DNA of 64,000 nucleotides from Aldrovandia affinis (taxonomy: Eukaryota; Chordata; Actinopteri; Notacanthiformes; Halosauridae). Below, piece by piece: positions 1-10,915 of the stretch. A program made the position numbers and the translations under genes. The stretch's first letter is position 1; every line of letters begins with the position of its first letter. Below the pieces are notes generated by a model. That model saw nothing but the letters and a program-made list of their open reading frames with translations, was not told where the DNA came from and made no database searches. The stretch spans positions 1,302,001 to 1,366,000 of the forward strand of contig JAINUG010000168.1 in NCBI GenBank assembly GCA_029706075.1, written 5' to 3'.

Positions 1-1162
1 TTTGGAAGATTTATTGAAAACAGCACACAAACTACTATACAGTATATACAGGGAATGCCACATATTACAAGTCATACAGCCTAACAATAATGCACATAAT
101 ATCCTCCTGAGACCCAAGGAAAAAAAGGGTCTTCCAATTAAACTTTTTTGGTGATTTTTTTTCACTTTAGAGTTAAAACAACAACTCACAATTTAGATTT
201 TAAATGGCTAAGCAATATTTGAGTTACCATTTCTCCTTTCACGACAAGCGCTTCTTGTGGCAGCAGCCATTTTGGCTCTTATTTTATTATCCACAAACGT
301 AGGCAAAACAATGTCGGAGGCGACACGCAAATAACTCACAAAACAAACCAAAATGATAAACGAACTGGAACAAACAAAGCTAGCTGAACAAACAAAGCTA
401 GCTAAACAGCAAATCCAAAACGTAATCCCAAACACGGATTTAACTAAACAGAAGCACTCTAATAATAAACAAAAACAAGAATCGATTTTACAAGGACGTG
501 AGATCATGAAACCGATCATGCTACATACGATTTTTTATAATATTTTAGGCTGTTTGAAAAGTATTCTTCCATAGATCTTGTGTGCCTATTGAAATTTGTT
601 ACGTTGCAACACGCGGAATATGTAGTCACAAGACGCGGAATTCATATATTGAATATATATATACGAGTATTTGATAACATGGCAAATCAAATATAGTTAC
701 TTACTTTTCGTCAGTTGTTGTCCTCGTCGCTTTCCATCAATGCTCTCAAACACTGCAGCGCAGAAAATCTTTCCATCTTGAATAAAATTGTATGTCTGTA
801 TAAAATCTTGCTTCAAATTGTCGACAGTTTGTGTTGTTTACGCCGGCGTTTTCACACATGGCCCCACGCCCCTCCCCACGCACCTCCCCGAAACGTAGCA
901 CCTAGTTACCATGTCAATAGAAGGGGGATGTTACTAACAGGTAAAAAAGAGAGTAAAAGGCAAGGTTTACTTTTGGTCTAATTAACCTAATTTAAAAAAT
1001 CCCATTTGATTTGCCAGTGCTCAAATCGGAAAGTCGCGATTCTAAGGTTTCTGTCAATGTTTTTGTCGCGTGTGTATGATAAAATATCGCGAAGTTAGAA
1101 ATAGTAATATACTTTTATTGCTGCTGGGAGCGGCGCCGCTCCCGTCGACCTCAGGGGGTTAA
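1..1162 (-). mobile_element. piggyBac-type TTAA element, copy A, cut by the window edge
   Basis: The right end is TTAA (1159-1162) preceded by the terminal motif GACCTCAGGGGG and a GGAGCGGCGCCGCTCC palindrome. The same end is seen at 7193, 57377 and 49004. The sequence is the reverse complement of copy D (57377-58957) along almost its whole length, so copies A and D are one subfamily. A 21-residue open frame starting MERFSALQCL lies on the minus strand near 738-775, as in B and D. The distal end lies left of the window. piggyBac-superfamily elements use TTAA targets; family assignment rests on that, the CCC-type ends and the short N-terminal frame. The element inserted into the retroviral remnant to its right. 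Confidence 0.75.
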
Positions 1163-1464
1163 GCTGAGATAGTGTGTCCCAGATATTTTACTTCTGGTAG
1201 ACACCACTGCAGTTTCCCCTTGCTTATCTTGTGGCCTTGTGAGGCCAGAAAGTCCAAACATGCCTTTGAGTCTATTTCGCAGCGCTCCCGAGAAGGAGAG
1301 CAATTAAATATGTAGTCTACATACAGGAGAAGTTTTTTTAATTATTTTTTATCACAGATACTGCCATCCACATATCCTGCCAGTATAATGTATCTAGAGA
1401 ATAGGAAATGGAAATCTCTAATTTAAACTTTTTCTCATACATTTCCCCTGGCCGTGGTGCCTCT

Positions 1465-1560
1465 CGGAATGGATTGTATGTAAAGAAATGTAAAAACTGT
1501 GTAAGTCGCTCCTGATAAGAACATCTGCTAAAATGCCTAAAATGTAAAATGTAAAATGTA
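1465..1560 (+). mobile_element. SINE 3' fragment with L2-type tail
   Basis: Carries the tail GTAAGTCGCTCCTGATAAGA followed by CATCTGCTAAAATGCC and repeated AAAATGT units, the same tail as the SINEs at 36129 and 39847. The tRNA-like head is missing or too diverged. Such tails are shared with L2-clade LINEs, whose reverse transcriptase mobilises the SINE. Confidence 0.6.
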
Positions 1561-2506
1561 CATAGTACAGTGCAGATCAGATGGGTCATTCATTTTCAGA
1601 TTCTTCGCTGTCTACAATGAATGCGTCATTTTTTTTTCTTTTCTTTTTATTTTGCGGAACATCATATAATACCTAAGTATTTATCTGATGTAAACTAGGG
1701 TGGTCATCGGAAAGAGCTAGCAGCGTGCTGTACGGTTCAAATTGCAGTTGTGTATGCACACAGCGTTGTACAGGCACAGTAGCAAAGAATAGTATTTTTA
1801 CAACCTTGGATTTTTGTCTGCACTCCCTATCAGGCTGCATTTCTCTAACCCAAGACCCCACATCTTCCCATTCACATTCGGTCATTTTCGATAATGAAAT
1901 ATGCGGCTGCCTGATTTGTTCAAATAATCATTTCTGCTCTTCACTCAAGTTTACTAGAATTCCAGTAAATTTCGGTCCACTATACATGGTGCCTAAACAT
2001 CTCGTTTCGTTTATTTGCGGCATGTTCCAGAAACACTCATATTCTAAATGTCTTAGTCAGGGGTAAGAAGAGAGCAGTGCTATAAGAGTTTGCTGGGGCT
2101 GTCTGCTCGCACGGAATAAATTCACACAGTTGTGCATGACTGGCAGTATATCAATTCCCATGTGTAATACCAATCTATCAATTGTATAGGATTCCCAAAA
2201 CTATTTCCAATAGTACCTATACAGGTGACGTGACTGACAACCCATTTTTGTCACATTCAATAGTCATTTTTTGTTTTAATTTAATTGGTCTTCCCTAGCC
2301 GTTCGCTCGAAGTGAATAGCATGTTCTATTATCACTTGCAATCGGCACGTTGCTCACGTAATTACATGTCTTTTAATTAACATTGTTAATGCAGGAGTGA
2401 GGCCGTTCATGTTATGTTTTGAGTATCTGTTCTGTTGTTTTTGTACTTTGTTTATTTTTCTTCAGTCATATTTCATTCTTTATTCAGTATTGCATTTTCC
2501 CTGTTC

Positions 2507-3368
2507 TGTCACGTTCTGCTCCCTGTCTGTCCTTGTTCCGTTTAGTTCTAGATCCACTCCTTGTCTTGTCATGCACTTCGGGAGTTTATACATTTCGGGT
2601 TTTTTCAACCTTCGCTTATTATCTCGTTTTCTTCCTTCTCACTTTCTAGATTGCACTTTGTATATATTAGTTAGATGTGTATAGTACTAACTAACTAATC
2701 TACTAACGTTAGAGATTTAGATTTAGTTACTAACACTACTAATCACTAATTATCTCACGCTTCTTACTATCGCTCATTCTCTCTCCCATTATCCTATCCC
2801 TGATTAGCTTTTCACTTTCTCTTTCATTCGCACGCAGCTTCTCTCTTTGCGTTCCTCCCCTTTTACTATGCACGCGTCTGCTTGATCTCCCAGGTCGTTT
2901 ATTGTCTATATGTTTGTATGTTTCCCAGTCCGTGTCTTGCGTTTCCCCTCGTTATTTAGATTACGATTCCCATTGTTTTCACCTGTGTTCCTACCTCTCT
3001 CTCCTCCCAGTCACACCTTATTCCCATCGTGTTTCCTGTCTCTGCCTGTATATATGTTCAGTGTTTTCGTTCACCCGTTGTCAGTACGTTGATCCTTATT
3101 CCCTGAGCCTACTTTTCCGAAGCCAGTGTTTATAGATTTTTCTGAGACTACCCTTCTGTTGACTACCCCGAGCCTGCCTTGCGATTCTGTTTTGTTTGCC
3201 TTTCTGCCTGCCCGTTTAGACCTTTTACTGTTTTCTGGACCTCCCTTTTGCCTTGTGATTTTGTACCTTTGCCCTTATCGGATTCCTGGTTTTGACCCCT
3301 GCTTCCCAATAAACTCCTCTTTTGCCAATATCCTGATCTGCGTCTGGGTCCTTATCACGGTCGTCACA
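2507..3368 (+). mobile_element. solo LTR of a Ty3/gypsy-like element
   Basis: Begins TGTCACGTTC and ends ATCACGGTCGTCACA (TG...CA), with a 4-bp duplication GTTC on both sides (2503-2506 and 3369-3372). A polyadenylation signal AATAAA is at 3308-3313 near the 3' side and a TATATA motif near 3047, which set the plus orientation. No internal region remains, so it is a recombined solo LTR. It interrupts the capsid-like frame of the minus-strand retrovirus remnant, which reads through once one GTTC is removed, confirming the boundaries. Confidence 0.8.
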
Positions 3369-3528
3369 GTTCAGGAATGCATTTTTCAGCTGTTGTTCAT
3401 AAACCCCATCGTTATTAATTGCAGGTGGTTCAAGACCACTGTTAGCATTAAACACTTTTTTAAGACGGGTTAGGTACGCCATTATCATTTCGTTTTTATT
3501 TTGCACACAGTCCGACATTTTTACGTAC

Positions 3529-3648
3529 ACTTTTTATTCACTCATACTCATTTGCAATTGCATTCATATCACATTCATTTTTTATTCACTCATACTCAGG
3601 CGCAATTGCATTCATTTTTTTATTCACTCATACTATGAATAAACACTC
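3529..3648. repeat. short tandem repeat, about three units of 37-48 bp
   Basis: Units share TTTTTATTCACTCATACT and GCAATTGCATTCAT. It lies inside the retrovirus remnant and looks like local slippage. Confidence 0.7.
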
Positions 3649-4106
3649 CACCGCTTTTAGTTTCTTTTGTCAATTCTCCCCAGGTAAATCCCAGAGGCAA
3701 TTGTTCACAAACACTTATAATAATATATTTTTTTCTAATTAAAAAATTATTTGTCAAACCTCAAACCTCCCTCTAAGAAGTTCCACGCGTAACCCTCACA
3801 CTTTAGGCTTCTCACCTAATACCTCTTAGAAAACAGTTCCTCACGTGTGCCGTTTTCGGCGCGTTAGGCTTCAACCTAACACTAATTAGGGCATCATCAG
3901 GCTCCAACCCTCGCCACTAAAAGGTTCCACGCTCGCTATTTTCACTTTAATTGCATTCACAAGCTTGCCACATTGCTGGACCTGCAACTTCCCATCAAAC
4001 CCAAACTTTTCTTTCCACATGCCAACCCAATCTCCTGCCCCTGTAAACCTCAATTCCATTTCCCTTGAATCCTGAGACAGGTAAACTTCACCATCACTTT
4101 CTTTCT

Positions 4107-4107
<1 letters not shown>

Positions 4108-4140
<33 letters not shown>

Positions 4141-4142
4141 CC
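4108..4142. repeat. (CAA)n microsatellite
   Basis: About twelve uninterrupted CAA units. Confidence 0.95.
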
Positions 4143-4424
4143 ACCTTTGCTATTACACTTTCCCATGGTCACACCTATGTTCTGTCACTCACTTTTATGG
4201 CAAGGCTCTAGGTTCAATATCACACTTTTATCTTTAAATAGAATTCTGAAAAATCCCGTCACTCACCACGCTTCCAGAGGAACGTTGCTCTATCTGGCCT
4301 CGCTACTTATCCAAGGATCCTGCGCGATCCGGACCGAGGACTTTCAAAAACTTGTCCCAGACAAGCCCCGTGCACGGTTCAGACGTCACGCCCTTTCTCT
4401 GCGCCAGTGCGGTGAGATATTGGG

Positions 4425-4444
4425 ATCCCGGTACGAGCCCCCAA
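4425..4444 (-). other. retroviral-type primer-binding site, proline tRNA type
   Basis: The minus strand reads TTGGGGGCTCGTACCGGGAT, two bases after a sequence ending in CA as an LTR would. Gammaretrovirus-type elements carry TGGGGGCTCGTCCGGGAT here, complementary to tRNA-Pro. One base differs in the middle. It fits the gag-like frames that follow on the same strand. Confidence 0.55.
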
Positions 4445-4446
4445 TT

Positions 4447-4720
4447 TGTTAGGTTCAATGCCTCCCTGTCAGATAATGAACAACTCATTTCCGGCAGATT
4501 GTTCTTCTTATACACAATAGTTACCCTTAGACAGATGCTTTAGCCTCGCCCACACACCAGTAACAAGACAGTTATTTTCCCCATCTCTGAGAGAACCTCG
4601 TAATCTTTTGGCAGACACTCTGCCCTTGAGACTGGCGGTCAGCTACCCATGCAAAACAGTTCCGCAAAACAGTACAAGTATGTGAAGTTATTCAGAAACA
4701 ATTTTTAAACACAGAATTTC
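4447..4720 (-). mobile_element. 5' LTR remnant of the retrovirus-like element
   Basis: It lies directly upstream (minus strand) of the proline-type primer site and ends in CA at 4447. A TATA-like GTATAAGAAG lies near 4500-4515. The U3 start could not be fixed because no second LTR copy is in view; the right boundary is approximate. Confidence 0.4.
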
Positions 4721-4806
4721 TCTATCACCATGTTTGCCATCTGCCATCCAAAACTGTCATCAGTGAAATGGAGAGGGTGTTGAGAACCCTGAAGGGATGA
4801 CAAGAG

Positions 4807-5461
4807 ATGAAAAAAGTCCTAAAGAAGGATGGCCACTCCTGCTCTGTGGTGCCCCCTAGGGAGAAGAGAGAAAAAGTCCCGGGTAAGCCTCAAAAGCAGC
4901 ATACAACTGTCGCAGACAAGTGTGCTGGTTTAGAGGAGTTAGGAGAGGCACAAATTGTGATCAAGGGCAAAGAGGACGAGATCCAGAAATTGGAGCAATG
5001 TTGTCGGGACCAGAGGGAGGACCTGGTGAAGAACCAGAGAAAGGGCGGCCATGGTGGAGGACCAATGGCGAGTCACCCTCCGGGAGGTCCAACAACTGAA
5101 CTGTGTCCAGACTGAGCTGTACCAGACGAAAGCTGAGTTGGGGACCTCGGAGGAGCGCCATCTGGTGGCCGTTGGGAGATTGCTGCAGGAGCACTCTGAC
5201 TCGCTGAGAGTGCTGGAAATCATGGCTGGGGAGCTGGAGAAGGACAAAGCATCCCTTGTCAATGAAGTGAGGCAGGTAGAGGCCCACAACCTGGCGCTAG
5301 AAGAAAAAGTGTGAACCCTAACCAGGATGTTGGAGGAAAAGAACCGACAGTGTCTGGACAGTGCACTGGCGGAGCCATGGACCGTTGGTGAAGCCCAGAG
5401 CCCAAGGGGTGATTGTCTGGTCCATGAAGCCCAGAGCCAGTACCCACATGTGGCCAGTTGG
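4807..5461 (+). pseudogene. coiled-coil reading frame of a non-autonomous LTR element (unknown family)
   Basis: The product is not recognised. The frame begins MKKVLKKDG near 4807, is rich in K, E and Q, and has heptad-like stretches such as EDEIQKLEQCC. A one-frame shift near 5040-5060 is needed to continue into VTLREVQQLNCVQTELYQTK and LVNEVRQVEAHNLALEEKV. An in-frame TGA at 5312-5314 is followed in the same frame by TRMLEEKNRQ, so the original coil was longer. Base composition is more GC-rich than the surroundings. A polypurine tract and LTR follow at 5640-6211, suggesting a gag-like or captured structural protein. No protease, RT or integrase motif is visible. Confidence 0.45.
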
Positions 5462-5639
5462 GGGCAGACAAGGTGAGCAACTTGTGCCATTCACTAACGA
5501 CATGCAGGTGCTTTTTCAGGCCATGAATGGAGATGGAATCTGGACATTTGATCCCGGTGGAGCACTGCCTGAGTGGAGAGGGGGGCCCTCCTGGTGGCCG
5601 CTGGACATAGGCCGCTCAGCCCTCCCGAGGTCAGAGCTG

Positions 5640-6211
5640 AGGAGGAGGGTGTGTGGCAGCCCAAGGGGCTGCACAAGGAAATGGCTGCCTGGCCTACAAC
5701 ACATGGGAGCCCGAGAACACTGCATTTCCCAGCAGGCCACAGTCACACCTGAGCCAAGTCAAAGCAATGGGACTAACGACCAGCTGAAGGCCATTTCAAG
5801 GCCTATTTAAAGGGCTGATTCCCATTACACTGAGACAGGAGTAGGAACGTGTTTGGGAAGGAGTTGCTGAGTGTGTTTGTGAGGAGAGTGAGTACTGTAA
5901 AGTCGATTGACCAGCCAGTATTTGGAGAGACAGTGATTGTTGGAGTGTTTTGTGTTTGGAATTGGATTGTGTGAGGACCCCCGTTTGAATATCGACTACG
6001 GACTGGATTGTGGACATTGACGACGAGATAAGGATTTGTGGACTTTATGTGTTTGTATTCCCCTGAAGACCCCACCCTTTGTTTTGTGTTTGTCAAGAGT
6101 TTGTTTATTAAATTATCATTTTGTTTATATTACTGCTTCCTCTGTGTTCTTGAACTTGCCTACGCCCTCTGCAAGGTCCGTGTGTGTCGCCCAACCCCTG
6201 GGGACACCACA
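5640..6211 (+). mobile_element. polypurine tract and 3' LTR of the coiled-coil element
   Basis: AGGAGGAGGG at 5640-5649 is a polypurine tract placed exactly before a TG start (TGTGTGGCAGCCC). The other end is GGGGACACCACA at 6211. A TATTTAAAG box lies near 5805 and a TTTATTAAATT signal near 6103, matching LTR promoter and polyadenylation order. No 5' LTR copy is found upstream, so the element is truncated. The superfamily cannot be assigned without pol. Confidence 0.5.
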
Positions 6212-6231
6212 ATATATATATATATATATAC
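6212..6231. repeat. (TA)n microsatellite
   Basis: About ten TA units directly abutting the LTR end. Between here and 6677 I see only AT-rich sequence without recognisable content. Confidence 0.8.
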
Positions 6232-6691
6232 CTATAATTATTACAGTTTTCCCAGGAGTTCCTGACATGACCCAGACCCAATTCTAATGTGATATAGCCT
6301 CCTTTATGAATATCATTATTTACCCAAATTTTTCGATGTAGTAGACATTTTTGTATATATTTTTATATTAAACGCCTATGTTTTCTATCTTTAGTCAACA
6401 ACAAAATTAGAATATATACTCAATCCAGGATGCTATCACGTAGTCCGTTAATTATACCTTCCATCTCAAATCAGTTTCACAGTTACTATAATGATGCTTC
6501 AAAATATTACTGCTACCTGAACTTAACCACTATTAAACACAACATGCCTTGTAGATTTAATCTAATACTCGAGTTCTCCCTTACCCTAGTGTATGCGTTA
6601 AAACCGCACTTCCGTCATCATCCATTGTACGTATCTTAAATCACGATGGATTTTACTATGAAAGTTCACCCGGAGCACACTACTTCAATCT

Positions 6692-7059
6692 CCATCCATC
6701 CATCCATCCATTATCTAAGCCGCTTATTCCTGGTCAGGGTCGCGGGGGGGGGCTGGAGCCTATCCCAGCATGCGTTCCGGGCGAGAGGCAGGAATACACC
6801 CTGGACAGGTCGCCAATCCATCGCAGGGCACACACACCATTCACTCACACACTCATACCTACGGGCAATTTAGACTCTCCAATTAGCCTAACGTGCATGT
6901 CTTTGGACTGTGGGAAGAAACCGGAGTACCCGGAGGAAACCCACGCGGACACAGGGAGAACATGCAAACTCCGCACAGAAAGGCCCCCGGCCTGGATTCG
7001 AACCCAAGACCTTCTTGCTGTGAGGCGACAGCGCTATCCACTGCACCACCGTGCCGCCT
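6692..7059 (-). mobile_element. tRNA-headed SINE-like element (GGCGGCACGGTGG family), full length
   Basis: On the minus strand it starts GGCGGCACGGTGGTGCAGTG, with A-box-like TGGTGCAGTGG and B-box GGTTCGAATCC. It ends in a (GGAT)n tail. A 14-bp target duplication CACTACTTCAATCT flanks it (6678-6691 and 7060-7073). Box A/B plus a long duplication argue for LINE-driven retroposition. Other copies are at 22910 (plus) and 34771 (plus, truncated). Confidence 0.8.
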
Positions 7060-7192
7060 CACTACTTCAATCTATTTACGGAAATATGTATCATTATTTA
7101 CCTCAGCAAATATTAGGTTAGCTAACTACAGATTAGCGAGAATGATCAATATTGTTTATATCTTTACTGATCAGTAGCACGATATTTCACTT

Positions 7193-9032
7193 TTAACCCC
7201 CTGAGGTCGACGGGAGCGGCGCCGCTCCCAGCAGCAATAAAAGTATATTACTATTTCTAACTTCGCGATATTTTATCATACACACGCGACAAAAACATTG
7301 ACAGAAACCTTAGAATCGCGACTTTCCGATTTGAGCACTGGCAAATCAAATGGGATTTTTTAAATTAGGTTAATTAGACCAAAAGTAAACCTTGTTTTTT
7401 ACTCTGTTTTTTACCTTTTAGTACCGTCCCCCTTCTATTGACATGGTAACTAGGTGCGAGTTTCGGGGAGGTGTGGGGAGGGGTGTGGGGAGGGGCGTGG
7501 GGCCATGTGTGAAAACGCCGGCGTAAACAAACACAAACTGTCCCGACAATTTGAAGCAAGATTTTATACAGACATACAATTTTATTCAAGATGGAAAGAT
7601 TTTCTGCGCTGCAGTGTTTGAGAGCATCGATGGAAAGCGACGAAGACAATAACTGACGAAGAGTAAGTAACTATATTTGATCTGCCATGTTATCAAATAC
7701 TCGTATATATATTCAATATATGAATTCCGTGTGTTAAATTGCAGCGTAAACAATGTCCCGACATTATATCGGATCTTGTCTGTGTTTACGGTTGCGAGCT
7801 GCCAGCAACAGACGGTGTATGCTGATATTTATTTTATTTACCATATTTTCAAATACTGTGAAAAGTATTCGACTGCTGCGAATAATTAACGGGAGGATAT
7901 TTAACCAGCTGGCATTCTGTTTTCGCGCTTGGACATTATCTAGCTTAGCTTGATAATACCTATTGTGATTAATGTTTCTTGCCTCTCGAGAACTTGTTTG
8001 TTCGTGTGCTTGTTGTTGTTTAGATTCCCAGCGTTTAGTTTATACCACGTTTTTGGATACGTGGATTTACCTGTTTACTTTGATTTGTTTGTTCCTGTTC
8101 GTTGGTTTTGTTTTGTTTGTCTTTCCGTGTCTTCGCAGACACGGATTTTGCTTTCGTTTTCCGACAGACGTTTAACGATAAATATCTTAAACCCAGAAAA
8201 CGGGCTACTTTTGATCATGTGCCTGTGTCCACTGCCAAACACTCTGGATGTTGGCAAATTGGCTTCTGTTGGTTGCAATAAATGTGTACTCTGCAAGATG
8301 TCGGGGAAACAGCGGTTTGTGACGTTCCCTTGTGTCTACAGTTGACCAGAAACTGTTTTGAGAAGTGGCACCAAAGACTGTGAAAGAACAAATTGTCTCA
8401 CCATGTTTTAATTTGGAATGTTTTGTATATAGTTTGTTTTCAATGAATCTTCCCAAATGAAAAAAAACTTTCTGCATGGCTCACTGACTATTGCTTACTC
8501 TGATGGCTTTTCTCTTTGTCTGGCGGCCTTTGAGAGAGAGATGGCCCATCTGACAGATTTTACAGGTGTGGACAAGCCTCAGGTGTGGATCATGAATATT
8601 CTTGAAATTAGCATATAGCCCTCCCACAGCCTGAAATAAATGTGACCAGTTCTGATAAAAACAGGTTTTTAGCTATTTAGATCTCAGATGTGCTAAACTA
8701 TTTTCACACCCTTACATAAACAAGACCTTGATGAACAAACGCATATTGGCAAAACAATTCGTCACTATAGTTTAGTGTGTGCTTTCACAACTTTTGTGAC
8801 GGCAGAAAAATTTACTCTTTATAACTTGTGTGTTTGTAGATCTATTTACAAGCTGCATATGATACTGACCACACTATTGATGGCATATAAATGTAGCTGT
8901 GATTGTCCTTCAAATAAAAATATCAAACACTTTGGAGTAAGTGTGTGTTAAGTTGATGAAATTGAGATAAATATCAGACCATGCCAAAATCAAAAACCTC
9001 CTCTAAGCTTAGCACGGACCTCAGAGGGTTAA
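7193..9032 (+). mobile_element. piggyBac-type TTAA element, copy B, complete
   Basis: Bounded by TTAA at 7193-7196 and 9029-9032. Ends are CCCCCTGAGGTC and GACCTCAGAGGG, an inverted pair. A 21-codon frame (7591-7656, MERFSALQCL...) resembles piggyBac transposase N-termini and is followed by a splice-donor-like GAAGAGTAAGTAA. Near the 3' side a short Cys-containing frame (KCVLCKMSGKQRFVTF, ending about 8345) resembles the C-terminal cysteine finger. The catalytic core is absent, so it is an internally deleted derivative. The interior between about 7740 and 8450 matches copy C but not A or D. Confidence 0.8.
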
Positions 9033-9553
9033 TAGGACTACAACTTCCGCCATTAGGGTTCACAACGCGCATGCACAGCTTTCAGGACTGCTGCAGACTG
9101 ACATTTACCTGAGCTGTCCGTGACCCCTCTTCGCTCAGTTCCTCCTTTATTATTCATATACGTTGCCACAAAAGTTATTCCAACCCCCTTTGTAACACCA
9201 AATGGAACGGTAATTGTGCTACTGATTTATTGTGACCTTAGCCACATATAAATGTATTGATACAAAAAAAATCTGTCCTAGTACTTTAGGGAGACAATAA
9301 AGCCTCCAGGGGGGGTCTTATGGCTCTGCTTAGAGGAAGACAGGGGTGCCCGGGGAGTGGTATGTCGCAAAACCCGTTTTATTGGTGAGTCATACACTGG
9401 TTGGCCTGACCGATCTGGGGGAAGGGAATCCCTTTGCCTGAATTCTCTTTGAAGCTCTGCTAATAATTTGATATTTTACACAAACCCTTGTGTGGAGGAC
9501 GTGTCTTGGCCACGTGGGAGTGGCATGGTTGTCTGTGTTGTACATGTTGTGGA
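9033..9553. other. no gene seen
   Basis: Unique-looking sequence with an AATAAAGCC near 9295. No splice-supported frame or repeat boundary recognised. Confidence 0.5.
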
Positions 9554-9646
9554 GGCCTTTGGAGCAGGTAGACTTTCCGGGGGTAGGTTTGGCACTCTCA
9601 CAGGTTGTGAGAGTGAACTGTCTCCCGGAAGGTTGCTCCAAAGGCC
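9554..9646. repeat. long imperfect inverted repeat (RNA hairpin candidate)
   Basis: GGCCTTTGGAGCA (9554-9566) pairs exactly with TGCTCCAAAGGCC (9634-9646). TTCCGGG pairs with CCCGGAA, and CACTCTCAC (9593-9601) pairs with GTGAGAGTG (9607-9615) around a 5-nt loop. That gives about 30 paired bases in three stem blocks. It could be a folded RNA or a small palindromic element; no mature-miRNA evidence can be drawn from sequence alone. Confidence 0.6.
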
Positions 9647-10515
9647 ATAGTTGGTTTAATTATTATTTAATTGGTGTCAATCAGTCAATTGATATGGAAG
9701 TCAATTGGCTGATTGGTTGTCTGTGTGAGAATGTGAGTGAGTGATTGATAGATGGGTGATTGCCTCACGAGTCCCACCTGAGCCAGGCAGAAAGTGAGCC
9801 TATTTAAGAGCAGGTGGGGCGAGTGGGGAATCAGTCAGTCTTGTCGTGTCATGTGTGTGTATGGAATTGATTGTCCTGTGTGCATATTGTAGAGTTAGTC
9901 TTTGTCTTTGTTTGTGTATTTCATTGAGAGTTGGTCTTGTCATTGGTTGATTCCGTCTAATCGAACACCACGTGTTCACCCCACACCACGTGTTCACCCC
10001 ACAGCATGTGTTAAATCTATCCTGGGAATTGACTGTTTTTCTCCTATTTCTATTTCCTATGTATTCTTTTATATTATTATATACCTTATAATATGCAGAT
10101 TACTAGCTAACAGAACCGTGAATTATCTATAAACTCTGATTCTGCCACTACAATACGCAAATTGTTTGTGAACGGCTTCTCACTCTTCCCGTCCTATTGT
10201 CTATAAAGTTATTCTAGAGACTGCGACTACCCCGCGTACAATATTTTCTGAGTTTAAAAATTGCCACATGGCCAAATAACTGGAATTACTTTTGGGGTGA
10301 GTGGAGAACACGTCGCTATAAACAAATCACTTTGTTGAAAAAAAATGTATCTAACAGCTGGACAAGCGCTCAACACCACGTGTCCACCTCACAGGGTCCT
10401 GTGTTTCTTATCTATTCTACTGCAGTTTCTATAGATTTATTTTATTAACTAGCATATGCGAATTAAGACTATTAAGAACTATAACAAACAACATTCCGGG
10501 GTCGGCACCAAAATT
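9647..10515. other. possible LTR-derived sequence, unclassified
   Basis: Contains CTATTTAAGAGCAGG near 9800 followed by GGGGAATCAGTCAGTC, resembling an LTR TATA box and start site. A direct repeat of CACCACGTGTTCACCCCACA lies near 9967-10005. No terminal dinucleotides or target duplication could be matched. Confidence 0.25.
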
Positions 10516-10907
10516 GTCGTGGAAATTAAAACTCAGTAGGATCAGAGAGAATTTCTTTAAACAGTATTAAACCTTTAATTATGAACAGCTGCACGGAGAC
10601 CCGTGTCACGCAGGACAGCGAATCTCCTGCCTTCAAATTCAAATGTGATATTTATATTAAATACAACGGAAAGGGAGGGAACAGTGACAAGAGGGAGGTA
10701 ATGGGGCATTAACCTACAGGTAATAAGAGCTATGGGGCAACATGAAGATAGAACAGGGTGTTTCTGCAAATCTCCAAAGGTCATAAACCAATGGGATGGA
10801 GGTTTTCCTGTAGTGGGGGAAAACGTCACAAAAGAACAGATGTTCTTTTGAAGTTGTGGCAGAAAAAGCCTTTGTTTGCCTGGCCACTCCAAACTGCAGC
10901 GTCACAT
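10516..10907 (-). mobile_element. LTR-like segment with adjacent primer-site-like motif
   Basis: Bounded by TGTCGTGG and CGTCACA (TGT...ACA). Just outside on the left, the minus strand reads TTGGTGCCGACCCCGG, a TGGTGCC-type primer-binding motif common next to fish LTRs. No second copy or target duplication is visible and the interior to the left is not recognisable. Confidence 0.4.
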
Positions 10908-10915
10908 TGAGTTAA

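Larger units (their letters stand above)
1163..4446 (-). pseudogene. degraded endogenous retrovirus-like internal region (gag and pol remnants)
   Basis: Several minus-strand pieces line up in retroviral order. A primer-binding-like site is at 4425-4444. Near 4040-3900 is a short matrix-like frame. At 3530-3373 is a capsid-like frame with YLTRLKKVFNANSGL, continuing in the same frame at 2506-2450 once the solo LTR is discounted. At 1330-1167 is a reverse-transcriptase scrap ending KYLGHTIS, in which the usual YVDD box reads YVDY. The 1.6-2.4 kb interval between gag and RT has no frame I can assign. Stops and frameshifts make it non-functional. The type (gamma- or epsilon-like) is inference from the primer site. 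Confidence 0.55.

Noticed and set aside
2397..2684. Hydrophobic membrane protein frame
   Set aside because: It crosses the boundary of the solo LTR and reflects T-rich composition; no splice or start support.
6893..7177. Conserved 'protein' reading [14 protein letters not shown], also seen near 23000 and 34850
   Set aside because: It is translation of the SINE-like repeat body, recurring wherever the element occurs.
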